From NCBI GenBank assembly GCA_963834365.1, contig CAWIBS010000040.1, forward strand, positions 186,001-250,000: DNA of 64,000 nucleotides, read 5' to 3'. Below, in pieces: positions 53,969-64,000 of this stretch. Positions within the stretch are counted from its first letter, which is position 1, and the number at the start of each line of letters is the position of its first letter. The DNA comes from CAWJAP01 sp963834365. Its GTDB lineage: Bacteria; Acidobacteriota; Vicinamibacteria; Vicinamibacterales; Vicinamibacteraceae. The position numbers were made by a program, and so were the translations under genes. The notes beneath the pieces are model-generated. The model did not search any database. It had not been told where the DNA came from and saw only the letters and a program-made list of their open reading frames with translations.

Positions 53969-56900
53969 CGGGACTTCAACTCCTCGAGGGCCCGGAGGAC
54001 CAGCGCATCACCGGGTTTCCTGGCGAGGAACCGCTGCAGCACGTCGCGTGCTTTGTCGAAGTTGCCCATTGTGGCATGGAGGCGCGCGAGGTTCATATAC
54101 AGATCCCGGGCGTCCGGCGCAACCTGCAGACCGTACTGGAACGTCGCCAGCGCATCGTTCAGGCTGCCGTCTTGCGCATACACGATGCCCAGGTTGTTGA
54201 TCGCGTCGGCATAGTCCCGCTTCGATTCAATGGCCTGCTGCAGCCAGCGGCGCGCCTCGTCGCCCCGATTCTGGCGAGCGAACACCAGCCCGAGCTGATT
54301 GGCGGCCTCGGCATCCGCCGGATTGAGCTCCAGCGCGCGGCGCAGCTTCTGCTCCGCGGCGCCGAACTGCTCGAGTCGTGCGTAGATCAGCCCGGCATTC
54401 ACGAGCACATCCACCAGGTCCGGCTGAAGCGACGAAGCCTTTTCGTAGGCGGCAATCGCCTCGTGCCATCTCCCCTGGCCGGCGTCGAGGCCGCCGAAGC
54501 AGTTCCACAGCGCCGCTGAGCGATCGTTCAGCACTCGGGCTCGTTCCAGGTACTCTCGCGCGGGACCGTAGCGTTCGGCCTCGAGATGGATCTGGCCGAT
54601 GCTCAGAAGGGCTTTGAAGTTGGACGGGGACTCGCGCGCCGCGGCTTCGAGATAGCGGAGCGCAGGCTCCGGATACCCTGCCCCGTAGAATGCCGCTCCC
54701 ATCTGGAAGAACTTTCGAGCCGGCGGGGAGTAATACCGGCCGCGGAACGGGAGTGCGAGGGTCTCACGGGTGATTTGGCGCCCCGCGAGGACTTCATGCA
54801 ATTGGCGGAGGTCACCACGAAAGGTGTTCCCATCGGGAAGCTCGGGGTAGATCTTGTGACAGAGGCCCCGTTCATCGACCAGCAGCACCAGGGGCACGCG
54901 GAATTCGGTGCGCCAGTCGAACAGATACCGCTGAAAGAGTGCATACATCGCCGCCACGTCCGGCGACTCGCGGTCGAGATCGATGACATCGACTGGAACG
55001 TCGGCCGGCAGCGCCGTGCCTGGACCGGCGGTGATGCACACGAAGCCAGGCCCCTTTCGATCGTCCGGCAAGGGAACGGCTTCGAGCAGCCAGGCTGGCG
55101 CACGTGCCAGCGTGTTCTCGCCGACGACCGGCTCGATTCCAGGGCTACCGGGGCCGGATCCCGCCTGACGCGGCCGGAATGGTGTACGGACTACGCCGTC
55201 CGAGCCTTCCGTCAACGTATGGACGAACCCCGCCTCGAGGTCGTCGAACTCCTGGACCAGCCCTGACGGCCACGTGATGCGCGCGCGCCCGCCGGGCGCC
55301 TGGTCGAGGCCGAAGTGCAGGGTCTTCGTGTGTTGTGACAGGAAGCCGGACCCGGCCTGCACCCACCGCGTGATCGTGCGCGAATCGGTCTTCAGCCGGA
55401 CCGACGCGCCAATCCCGTCACGGTTGGACCGCGTGCCGACGAGGCGGATGGCGAGAGAGCGGCGGCGAGCACCGCATTCGTTCCTGAACAGCCGCAGTTG
55501 TGGACCCAGGCGGCTTTTCAGGATCACATCGACACAGCCGTCGTTGTCGTAGTCGGTGACGGCGAAGGCGCGGCTGTCATCCGCAACGTCGAGCCCGGAC
55601 ACCCCGGAGGCATCGTAATAACGCCCGTTTCGCGCCACGTAGAACACGTTGCTTTCATGCCCGCTCCAGTTGTGGTCCTCGCGGATCCACTGGTTCAGGG
55701 CGTTCCACCCGTTCTCGTATGCATCCACGGAGACCTGGGTTGAAGGCGTGCGCGCCACCACGTGACGCCAGAAATACCCCTCCGCGTCTCTGAGTGTCGT
55801 CGCTCCCGGCTCGGTGTTCGTGATCATCCCCGCCGTCGCGTAGATCTCGGGAACACCATCGTTGTCGAAGTCGATCCCGTCGGCTGCCCACCCCCACCGG
55901 CCCATTTCGACGCCTTGCGCCGCCCCGGTCTCTTCGAACGTCCCGTCGCCGCGATTGCGATAGAGAGAGTTGCCTTTGCAATGACGATGGTAGGCCTCGA
56001 AGAGAGTCCCATCCGCTGTTGGCGGGAAGTTCTTCTGTCGAACGAGACGCTGCCCCACCGCCGACCACATGTTCGCGACGTAGAGGTCTGGACGGCCGTC
56101 GCCATCGTAGTCGAACCAGGCGGCGCTCATCCCGGGCCCGATGTCCTCGACGCCGGCCTCCGCCGCGACATCGCGGAAGCGCCCGCGCGTGTTCTTGTAC
56201 AGATTCTTGCGGCCGAAGTCGTTGGCGACGTAGAGGTCCGGCCAGCCGTCTCCGTCGTAGTCGCCCCAGGCGGCGGCAAAGCTGTAGCGGTTGTTGTTGT
56301 GGTCGAGACCGGTTTCCCGGGTCACGTCTTCGAAGAAGCCGCTGCCCGACGCTTCGAGCCGGTTCCTGAACAGGTAGTTGGGCGGACCGTTTTGTGCGTC
56401 GTGATACGGCGCCGGGTATCGATACTGGTCCTCGCTCTGAAAATACACGTAGCAGCACAGATACAGGTCGACTCGTCCGTCGCCATCGAAGTCGGCCGCG
56501 GCCATCCCGGTGAAGCTGCCTTGCGGCGGCATGCGCGAACCTGAAGGCGTCGGGCGCATGTGCGAAGCGGCCGCTGCCGTCATTGAGGAAGAGCAGCGGT
56601 CCATTCGAGCGCAGGACCACCAGGTCCTGGCGTCCCGTGTTGCGCAGATCCAGGAACAGCGCGGAGCTGGTCCTGTCGAGCACGCCCAGACCCGAACGCT
56701 CGGTGATGTCGTCGAAGCTGCCGTCGCCGCGGTTCTTGTAGAGACGATCCGGCAGTCCCCCAGGCTGGCAGACGTAGATTTCGTCCCAGCCGTCACCATC
56801 GATGTCCCCGACGGCCACGCCGTTGGTCCCGTAGACGTCGATGCCACTGGCCGAATCGATCCTGGCGCGCCAATGCGGAACGCCGCGGCGGAGCTGTCGC

Positions 56901-57572
56901 TCGAACGACTCCGTCGCGGCAAACGCGCGGGCCGTGACGTCGACGAACAGCGGTTGCTCGGACGTTGCTCGGGTCTCCTCCAGCGGCGTGAACTCGAGCA
57001 GGCGATCGTCGCGCCAGACCTGTCGCCAGTGACCGACCCGGTATTCGAGGCCTCGAGGCGAACGGCCGCCGATCTCATAGCGAACCTGGACGCGAACGTC
57101 GTCCCCGGTCGCTGCCTCGATCCGCGTCACGAAGAACCGCGCGGCTCGAATGTCTCCCATCTCATCGAGCCATCGGCGGAGACCGGGCTCGAACGCTTCC
57201 GCATCGCCGTCGAAGACGCCTTCGAAGATCCCTTCGCCGATGGTCTTCAGCTGTCGCGGTCGGGGTGAAGCGCCGCGAAAGGCCTGGGCCAGCGGCAGCG
57301 CCTTCGTCCGCAGGATCTGCTGCAGCCGATCCGTGATCGCGACCGCGTCTTTCTCCAGGACGAACTCGTCGTGACCGGGATCGATTGAGCCGGCGCAGGA
57401 TCTCGTACGGGTGCGGCTTCCGAAACCGCACGTCGAACGGGGAAGACAAAGCCGTCTGCGTGACGCCGTCGAACACCGATGCCGGCAAGGAAGACAACCA
57501 GACCAGCGTCCCTCCCTTCAGCGTCTGCCGAAGGAAGACGCGGCGCCCGAGATCAATGCGCGGCCTTGGCAT
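53965..57572 (-). CDS. Large exported protein: FG-GAP/ASPIC propeller, thioredoxin-like segment and TPR tail (frameshifts)
   Basis: About 1200 residues from ATG 57572. The N-terminus GRRVFLRQTLKGGTLVWLSS resembles a Tat signal. A frame change near 57385 continues with HDEFVLEKDAVAITDRLQQI; another is near 56530. FG-GAP repeats: GDIDGDGWDEIYV, DFDGDGRVDLYL, DYDGDGWPDLYVA, DYDGDGRPDLYVA, DFDNDGVPEIYA, DYDNDGCVDVILK. ASPIC/UnbV end: NRDGIGASVRLKTDSR, GSGFLSQHTKTLHFGL, ITWPSGLVQEF. A segment VIDLDRESPDVAAMYALFQR with EFRVPLVLLVDERGLCHKIY looks like a thioredoxin-like fold without its CxxC. The last 350 residues are TPRs (ALRYLEAAARESPSNFKAL to VLQRFLARKPGDALVLRAL). Its stop overlaps the next start by four bases. 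Confidence 0.85.
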
Positions 57573-57616
57573 CACGTCCTTACGAAGCGAGCAACCCGGC
57601 CCGGTCGCTCGTCCGT

Positions 57617-59062
57617 CTACTCCGTCCGCGGGCGCGGCGTCGCGTCCGCGTCGAGGTCGCCGAGCGCGTACTGCACGCCCGCGAGCAGATGCGCCAGCCA
57701 TGGTCGGATCGCGTAGACACGCTCGCTGTGACCGTGCCCCTCGTAGAACAGCCGGCCCTGGCCCTCGCGACGGATCCAGCACAGGCCGTAGTCGCCGTCG
57801 GTGCGCCGTGTCGCCGCAGGCTCCTTGGCCTTGTCCTCTTCGCCCATCTTCGCGTAGTCGACGCTCGTGAGCACACGCACCTTGGCGCGCGACCACGACT
57901 CCATCGGGAACGTATAGGTCTCGTCGCGGATCTCGAACGGCTGTCCCTTGAACGGCGCGTTGATGGGGCTCGCGGGGTCGTCGAGCCTGACGACGATGGG
58001 CTGGGGATCGTTCCAGTGCCACTTGAACCAGGCGCCGATCATCTGGTTGAAATCCGGCCACAGTGCCACGTTCGGCGGCGGACCGGCAGGGCGCGCGGCG
58101 GCGCCCGGCCGTCGGGGTGTCATCGCGGCCATCATCCGAGGCGCCGCGTCCGCCAGGCTCACCGTCGCCGCCCCGCCGGCCAACGTCGCGAACCAGCTCG
58201 GGCCGAGGGCCTTGAGCTCGTCGCGCGTGAGCCGCCCGTCTTCGTTCGTATCGGCCTGAGAGACGAGCGCCGGTGCCATGAGCGGCCCGAGGCCGCCCCC
58301 CGTGCCGGGTGAGGCGGCGAGCCGCGCCGTCGCGGGGTCGCCGTGGTAGCCGTCGGAGGCCGCGTGGATGCCCACGATCCCCTTGCCGCCGCGGATGAAC
58401 GCCATGAGCGCAGCCTTCCGTGCCTCGTGCGCCGCATCGTCGCCGGGTTGGTCGAGGAAGAAGCCGGTCGTGTGATTCAGGAGGATGGCGTCGTATTGCG
58501 CGAGGGTCTGTGGGTTGATGTCTGCCGCGTCGTAAGTCGTGGTCGCCGTCCAGGCGCCAGTCCTCTTCCCCGCTTCCTCGATGGTCCTGGCCGTGAGCGG
58601 GATCGACGAGTGGACGAATCCGCGTGCCGTCGAGAGGATGAGGATCCGGCGCGGCCTCTTCGGCCGGGCCGGTGCAGACTCCGGGAGTGCGGCCAGCATG
58701 GCGTCCACGTCCTTCTGACATGGAATGCGCGGGCTGGAGCTGCGCCCGCCGCACTCGGCTTCGGGCGGCATCGCGTGGTCGATGACGCCGCCGAGCTGCT
58801 GCGCGGAGATTGACCCGGTCTTCGTCGTGTCGGCCGCCGCGTACCAGCGGTCGAACGTGCTCGTCAGCTCGTCGGCCGTGAGCGACCCGTCTCGATCGGC
58901 GTCGAGGGCCCGCAACAAGGCGCCGCCCGGGCCGGCCGGAGCCGCTGGACGCGCCGGGGTCGGCGGTGCGGGCTGCTGTGCCGTGTGCCCGTCGCGCGCG
59001 CCGGCCCACGCGGCCGCACAGACCGCCGCAACCAGCGCAGAAATCCATCTCGTGCGACGCAT
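57617..59062 (-). CDS. ThuA-domain protein interrupted by EF-hand calcium sites
   Basis: 481 residues, intact. ATG 59062 lies behind GAGGAGG. Signal peptide MRRTRWISALVAAVCAAAWA. Two EF-hand loops come first: DADRDGSLTADE and DTTKTGSISAQQ. The ThuA (trehalose utilisation/glutamine amidotransferase-like) domain begins RPRRILILSTARGFVHSSIP, with YDAILLNHTTGFFLDQPG and GGKGIVGIHAASDGYHGDPA. A third EF-hand, DTNEDGRLTRDE, sits inside it, and the domain resumes at ALWPDFNQMIGAWFKWHW, RDETYTFPMESW and GLCWIRREGQGRLFYEGHGH. ThuA proteins are commonly linked to sugar use and to exported hydrolases of PSD1/DUF1501 type. First gene of the leftward operon. Confidence 0.87.
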   Translation of the reverse strand: MRRTRWISALVAAVCAAAWAGARDGHTAQQPAPPTPARPAAPAGPGGALLRALDADRDGSLTADELTSTFDRWYAAADTTKTGSISAQQLGGVIDHAMPPEAECGGRSSSPRIPCQKDVDAMLAALPESAPARPKRPRRILILSTARGFVHSSIPLTARTIEEAGKRTGAWTATTTYDAADINPQTLAQYDAILLNHTTGFFLDQPGDDAAHEARKAALMAFIRGGKGIVGIHAASDGYHGDPATARLAASPGTGGGLGPLMAPALVSQADTNEDGRLTRDELKALGPSWFATLAGGAATVSLADAAPRMMAAMTPRRPGAAARPAGPPPNVALWPDFNQMIGAWFKWHWNDPQPIVVRLDDPASPINAPFKGQPFEIRDETYTFPMESWSRAKVRVLTSVDYAKMGEEDKAKEPAATRRTDGDYGLCWIRREGQGRLFYEGHGHSERVYAIRPWLAHLLAGVQYALGDLDADATPRPRTE

Positions 59063-59238
59063 GCTTCCTCCTCGGTGCAAGGCCCGCCAGTCTATTACAA
59101 CGACTGGGGCGAGTCGCCCCATCCCGAGCCGAGAACGAATGCGGTGACGCTATACTTCGCAAGCTTGCTCCGATCCCAGGGTCCGGCCTGCAGGTGCGAG
59201 TCTGAACCGAGTGCCAGTGTGTCAGCAGAAGAGAGACG

Positions 59239-60019
59239 ATGACCGCAGGTGTGCTTCCCCACGCCGCCTCCCGTCCATCGGTCACCACTGGCGCGCGCGC
59301 CCCGGTGGGACGCCGCTGGTTCCACACGGCGGCGGCAGCCGTGATGCTCGCCCTCACCATCGCCGGTTTCCATCGGTGACTACCTGCGCGGCGTCGGCAT
59401 GGGCGAGCGCACGATCGACCCGGCCGTGACGACGCTGGTCGTGGCGCATGGGTCGCTGGCCACGGCGTGGTTCGTGCTGTTCCTGGTGCAGGCGACGCTG
59501 ATTCCGGCGGGCCGGCGGCGCGTGCACATGCGGCTTGGCTGGGCCGCGGCGGGCGTGGCGCTCGGTGTGGCCGTGAGCGGCAGCCTGCTGGCGGTGGAAT
59601 CCGCGAGGCTCACCCCCGACATGCCGTTTCTGGGGATGGCCTATGGGGAGTTCCTGATGGTGATGCTTGCCGAGATGGTGGTCTTCGCGGCCTTCGCCGC
59701 GGCGGGGATCCTGTGGCGTCGCCGTCCGGAGCGCCACCGCGCGATGATGCTGCTCGCCAGCCTCAGCATCCTCGCGGGCGCGACGGTCCGGATACCGATC
59801 TTCTATCCCGTCTTCGGCGAGGTCGGCTGGCAGGGGCTCTTCGGCCCGATCTTCACGCTCGGCGTGATCCTGGTCGGCGCGCGTGCGTGGCTCACGGCGA
59901 GGCTCGATCGCTGGATCACCGGCGGGTTCGTGGTCCTCGTCGCGGCCTATCTGCTGGCGACCACGGCCGCGGTCACACCTGCGAGCCGCGGGTTGCTGCG
60001 CGCCGCGTTCGGCTTCTGA
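59239..60019 (+). CDS. Integral membrane protein, about six helices (one frameshift)
   Basis: About 260 residues from ATG 59239. N-terminus: RWFHTAAAAVMLALTIAGF; a frame change near 59372 joins this to IGDYLRGVGMGERTIDPAVT. Then LVVAHGSLATAWFVLFLVQA, AAAGVALGVAVSGSLLAVE, FLMVMLAEMVVFAAFAAAGIL, MMLLASLSILAGATVRIPIF, FGPIFTLGVILVGARAWLT and GFVVLVAAYLLATTAAV. Histidines in the first and third helices (HGSLATAWF, RRRVHMRLGW) resemble DUF2306-type or cytochrome-like membrane proteins. Function unknown. It diverges from the ThuA operon, with a TATACT -10-like hexamer at 59151-59156. Confidence 0.7.
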
Positions 60020-60052
60020 CCCCATGTTCGCAGTGAGTAGCGGCGTGGCGAA

Positions 60053-60083
60053 GGATTCCCGATGCACGACGGGAGGCTTTTTT
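60053..60083 (+). terminator. Candidate intrinsic terminator
   Basis: TTCCCG, an eight-base loop, CGGGAG and then six T. The stem is short (five G-C-rich pairs plus a wobble) and is separated from the T run by GC, so termination is likely but not strong. It follows the membrane protein gene. Confidence 0.4.
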
Positions 60084-60254
60084 CGGAGGACCTCCGCCCC
60101 GCCGGAGGCCACCGTGCGCCCTCCGGAACGCGCTGGCGGGAGTCCTCATCGCAAGCCACAATAGCTCATCCAGTTAGCCGCCTCGTCGCGCGATCCCGGC
60201 ATTGGCCTGCCGTGTGCTCTCGAAAGCGCGGATCGGAACCAAGTGAGGAGAACC

Positions 60255-62992
60255 ATGGCGACCAAGGAACACGCTCGATTGGAAGAAGCCCGCAACGGAA
60301 CCGCCGCCTGGAAGAAGTGGGGGCCGTATCTCAGCGAACGTCAGTGGGGCACGGTGCGCGAGGACTACAGCGAAACGGGCGACGCCTGGAACTTCTTCCC
60401 CCACGATCACGCCCGCTCCCGCGCCTACCGCTGGGGCGAAGACGGCCTCGCCGGCATCTCCGACGACAAGCAGCGCCTCTGCTTCAGCCTGGCCCTGTGG
60501 AACGGCAAGGATCCCGATCCTCAAGGAGCGGCTCTTCGGGCTGACCAACGGCCAGGGCAACCACGGCGAGGACGTGAAGGAGTACTACTTCTACCTCGAT
60601 AGCACGCCGACCCACTCGTACATGAAATATCTCTACAAGTACCCGCAGGCGGCCTATCCCTACGGCGACCTTGTATGGACGAACAGCCAGCGCTCGCGCC
60701 ACGAGATGGAGTACGAGCTGCTCGATACCGGCATCTTCAACGACAATCGGTACTTCGACGTGTTCGTCGAGTACGCCAAGGGCGCGGCCGACGACATCCT
60801 GGTGAAGATCTCCGCGACCAACCGCGGACCGGACGCGGCCGACCTGCACCTCCTGCCGACGCTGTGGTTCCGCAACGACTGGTCGCGGTGGATTGCCGCC
60901 TCGAACCGGGCGGCCGAAAAGCCGCACCTGGAGCAGATCGAGGGGCCGGCCGGCACCTCTGCGGTCGCCGCCTCGCATCCGCTGCTGGGCTCGCTCGTGC
61001 TGTCGTGCGACGGCGACGTGCCGCTGCTCTTCACCGAGAACGAAACCAACCACGAACGGCTCTTCCCGGGGGAGAAGAACGAGAGCGCGCACGTCAAGGA
61101 CGGCATCAACGACTTCGTGGTCAACGGCCGCCAGCACGCGGTGAATCCCGAGAAGCAGGGCACCAAGGTCGCGGCGCACTACCAGGTCAACGTCGGCGCC
61201 GGCAAGACGGCGGTGATTCGCCTGCGGCTCTCGAGCAGCGACCGTGAACAGAAGCGCCAGCCGTTCGGCAAGGCGTTCGACACGCTGTTCGACGAGAGGC
61301 GTCGTGAAGCCGACGAGTTCTACCAGGCCCTCACGCCGCCCTCAGCGAGCGCGGACGCGGCCAACGTGATGCGCCAGGCCATTGCCGGCATGCTCTGGAG
61401 CAAGCAGTTCTTCTTCTTCGACGGCGACAACTGGCTGGACGAGCACAACTCCAACCCGCTCCATCACGGCTTCCGGCAAACCCGGAACTGGGAGTGGTTC
61501 CACATGCTGAACGAGGACGTCGTCTCGATGCCGGACAAGTGGGAGTACCCGTGGTACGCGGCCTGGGACCTGGCCTTCCACGCGCTCCCGCTCTCGATCG
61601 CCGATCCCGACTTCGCCAAGAGTCAGATGACGCTGATGCTGCGCGGCTCCTACCTGCACCCGACCGGCCAGATGCCCGCCTACGAGTGGAACTTCAGCGA
61701 CGTGAACCCGCCGGTCCACGCGTTCGCCACGCTCTTCCTCCACCGCACCGAGCAGGCCCTGCGCGGCGAAGTGGACTACGATTTCCTCACGGTCACGTTC
61801 AACAAGCTGCTGCTGAACTTCACCTGGTGGGTCAACCGCAAGGACCGGTTCGGCAAGAACGTGTTCGAGGGCGGCTTCCTCGGCCTCGACAACATCGGCG
61901 TGTTCGACCGGAGCGCGCCTTTGCCGACCGGCGGGCATCTCGAACAGGCGGACGGTACGGCCTGGATGGCCCTCTTCAGCCAGAACATGGTGGAGTTGGC
62001 CGTGGAGCTGGCCGCGCACGACCCCACGTACGAAGACATGGTGTCCAAGTTCATCGAGCACTTCTACTTCATCGCCGTGGGCATGAACCGCGAGGGCCCG
62101 GACGGCATGTGGGACGAGGAGGACGGCTTCTACTACGACGTGCTGCGACTCCCGGACGGACGGTCCACGCGCCTCAAGGTCCGCTCGATGGTCGGGCTCC
62201 TCCCGCTGGCCGCCACCACGGTGGTCGAGAAGTGGCAGCGCGAGCGGGTCCCGCGGGTGACGGCCGCCCTCCAGGAACGCCAGCGCCGGATGCCTGAACT
62301 GGCGAAGACGATGCACGCGACGGGCCCGGGGCACCTCGGCGTGGCCGAGCGGGGACATACTGGCGCTGGTCAACCAGGACCGGCTCCGGCGGATCCTGTC
62401 GAAGATGCTCGACGAGAACGAGTTCCTGGGGCCGCACGGCATCCGGGCGCTCTCGAAGTTCCACGAGCGGCACCCGTACACCTTCTACGTGCACGGGCAC
62501 GAACACCGCGTGGACTACCTGCCGGCCGAATCGAACAACGGGATGTTCGGCGGCAACTCCAACTGGCGCGGGCCCGTCTGGCTGCCGGTCAACGTGATCC
62601 TGATCAGGGCGCTCCTGAACTACTTCACGTACTACGGCGACAGCTTCAAGGTGGAATGCCCGACGGGCTCCGGCAGGATGATGAATCTCTTCGAGGTCGC
62701 CAAGGAGATCGCCGACCGCCTCGCGGGCATCTTCCTCAAGGACAAGTCCGGGCGACGGCCGGTCTACGGCGGCACGAAGACGTTCCAGGAGGACCCGCAC
62801 TGGCGCGACTACATCCTCTTCTACGAGTATTTCCACGGCGACAACGGCGCGGGCCTGGGCGCCAGCCACCAGACGGGATGGACGGGCGCGGTCGCGTCGC
62901 TGATTCAGCTCTTTGGCCTGCTCGACGCGGAAAAGCTGCTCGCGGCCGGCAAGGGCGGCGCCTTCACTCGTGGAACATCCCGTGTCAGCTGA
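60255..62992 (+). CDS. GH63-like glucosidase (frameshifts)
   Basis: About 910 residues; AGGAG precedes ATG 60255. Family: MGH1-like/GH63-type alpha-glucosidase with an (alpha/alpha)6 catalytic core. N-terminal beta domain: WKKWGPYLSERQWGTVREDY, WNFFPHDHARSRAYRWGEDG, KEYYFYLDSTPTHSYMKYLY (after a frame change near 60515). Catalytic core: NVMRQAIAGMLWSKQFFFFD, WEYPWYAAWDLAFHALPL, PTGQMPAYEWNFSDVNPPVHA, WWVNRKDRFGKNVFEGGFLG, PTGGHLEQADGTAWMALFSQ. A frame change near 62345 leads to MFGGNSNWRGPVWLPVNVIL and the end at 62992. No signal peptide is seen, so it is cytoplasmic. It lies two bases before the GH13 gene, which suggests a linked pathway of glycogen, trehalose or maltose-type sugar breakdown. 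Confidence 0.88.
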
Positions 62993-62994
62993 CA

Positions 62995-64000
62995 TGGCCA
63001 CGCCGCGCCATCCCTCGCTCTACCAGATCAACACGCGCGTCTGGCTGACGGCGCTGGCCCGGTCGCTGGGCCGGCCCGCCACGCTGGACGACATCCCGGA
63101 CGCCGAGCTCGACGCCCTGGCCGGTATGGGCTTCGACTGGATCTGGTTCCTGAGCGTCTGGCAGACGGGCCCGGCGGGACAGCGCGTCTCGCGCGCCAAC
63201 CCGGAGTGGCGGCACGAATTCCAGGACACGCTACTGGACCTCTGCGAGGACGACATCGCGGGGTCTGGTTTCGCCATCACCGGATACGACGTCCACGATC
63301 AGCTGGGAGGAGATGCTGCGCTTGCGCGCCTGCGCGCGCGGCTCCGCGCGCGCGGCCTCCGGCTGCTGCTCGATTTCGTCCCGAATCACACCGGCATGGA
63401 TCACCCGTGGGTGCAGGCGCACCCCGAGTACTTCGTCCAGGGCACCGACGACGACCTCGCGCGCGCGCCGCAGAACTACACGCGGCTCCAGGACGCGCTC
63501 GGCGGTCGCGTGTTCGCCTACGGACGCGATCCGTACTTCGCCGGGTGGCCCGACACGCTGCAGTTGAACTACGCGAATCCCGCCACACAGGAGGCGATGA
63601 TCGCGACGCTCGCGAAGATCGCCGGACAGTGCGATGGCGTGCGCTGCGACATGGCGATGCTGGTGCTCCCCGACGTGTTCGAGCGGACGTGGGGCCTCCG
63701 CGCGGAGCCCTTCTGGCCGCGAGCCACCGCGCGCGTGCGCGAGCAGGCGCCCGGCTTCTGCTTCATGGCCGAGGTCTACTGGGATCTCGAATGGACGCTG
63801 CAGCAGCAGGGATTCGACTACACGTACGACAAGCGGCTGTACGACCGGCTCCGCGACGGGCACGTCCGGCCGGTCCGCGAGCACTTCCACGCCGGCCACG
63901 ATTACCAGAACAAGATGGCCCGCTTCCTGGAAAACCACGACGAGCCGCGCGCGGCCGCGGCGTTCGCCCCCGGCGCCCACGAGGCGGCGGCTGTCATCAC
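62995..64000 (+). CDS. GH13 alpha-amylase-family enzyme, N-terminal part (runs off the window)
   Basis: 335 residues are visible, in one open frame to the edge. Start ATPRHPSLYQINTRVWLTAL, then GFDWIWFLSVWQTGP, ITGYDVHDQLGGDAALARLR. GH13 motifs are all present: RLLLDFVPNHTGMDHPW (region I), GVRCDMAMLVL (region II with the catalytic Asp nucleophile), CFMAEVYWDLEW (region III with the Glu) and FLENHDEPRAAAAF (region IV with the Asp). No signal peptide. The substrate may be an alpha-glucan or oligosaccharide; members of this small group often sit beside MGH1-like enzymes. The start is two bases after the previous stop. Confidence 0.9.

Noticed and set aside
1..64000. tRNA, rRNA, CRISPR arrays, insertion sequences, prophage or integrase
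   Set aside because: None was seen on either strand. The repeats found are short palindromes or tandem units without spacers and without a transposase.

Overview
The window is GC-rich, densely coded bacterial chromosome. Several gene families typical of Acidobacteriota, most like class Vicinamibacteria, point to the source: a VWFA-related acidobacterial-domain protein (9062-10489), two duplicated orphan MacB/FtsX permeases without an ATPase (25747-28207, 43870-46307), a PSD1-type cytochrome plus DUF1501 pair (30344-34320), a PEP-CTERM protein, and CRTAC1 (FG-GAP/ASPIC) proteins with TPR partners. No rRNA, tRNA, CRISPR array, transposase, integrase or phage gene was found.

Layout. 1-4151: start of an exported protein, an orphan DNA methyltransferase, a peroxiredoxin, a LysR regulator and a 56-residue protein. 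4315-9049: threonine/aspartate-family operon hom-thrB-thrC-lysC with overlapping joints. 9062-12089: a leftward set of three genes (PD-(D/E)XK-like protein with a Lys/Ala/Pro tail, a small protein, the VWFA protein). 12277-14673: heme genes hemE-hemY. 14735-17661: a putatively exported O-methyltransferase, arginase, a DUF2911 protein and an ABM-like protein. 17769-24204: amidohydrolase, polyphosphate kinase, small exported proteins, an ATP-grasp enzyme. 24337-25326: MarR-type repressor joined to a VOC domain behind a perfect operator-like palindrome. 25747-34320: permease, ABC-F ATPase, PSD1/DUF1501 pair. 34348-39574: a glycine-repeat protein and an operon of radical SAM enzyme, halogenase-like flavoprotein, hotdog thioesterase and CoA ligase. 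39788-50588: PEP-CTERM, membrane and repeat proteins, a second permease, and a cluster of small proteins that includes three related mini zinc ribbons. 50849-59062: a five-gene leftward operon, four joints of which overlap or nearly touch, encoding exported FG-GAP, TPR and ThuA/EF-hand proteins. 59239-64000: membrane protein, GH63-like glucosidase and the start of a GH13 enzyme.

A dominant property of the sequence is frameshifting. About 23 genes, including single-copy biosynthetic genes (hom, hemY, ppk1), change reading frame once or many times while the protein family continues uninterrupted. This fits uncorrected single-base indels in the assembly better than real decay. Coordinates of such genes are given as the full span from intended start to intended stop, and the approximate frame changes are noted.

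The most unusual material is the FG-GAP/TPR/ThuA operon, the mini zinc-ribbon family, the nuclease-like protein with a histone-like tail, the halogenase-like operon, the exported methyltransferase, the MarR/VOC join and several families of short intergenic palindromes. Several genes also carry a -10-like hexamer 6 to 9 bases before the start codon, which suggests leaderless transcripts.
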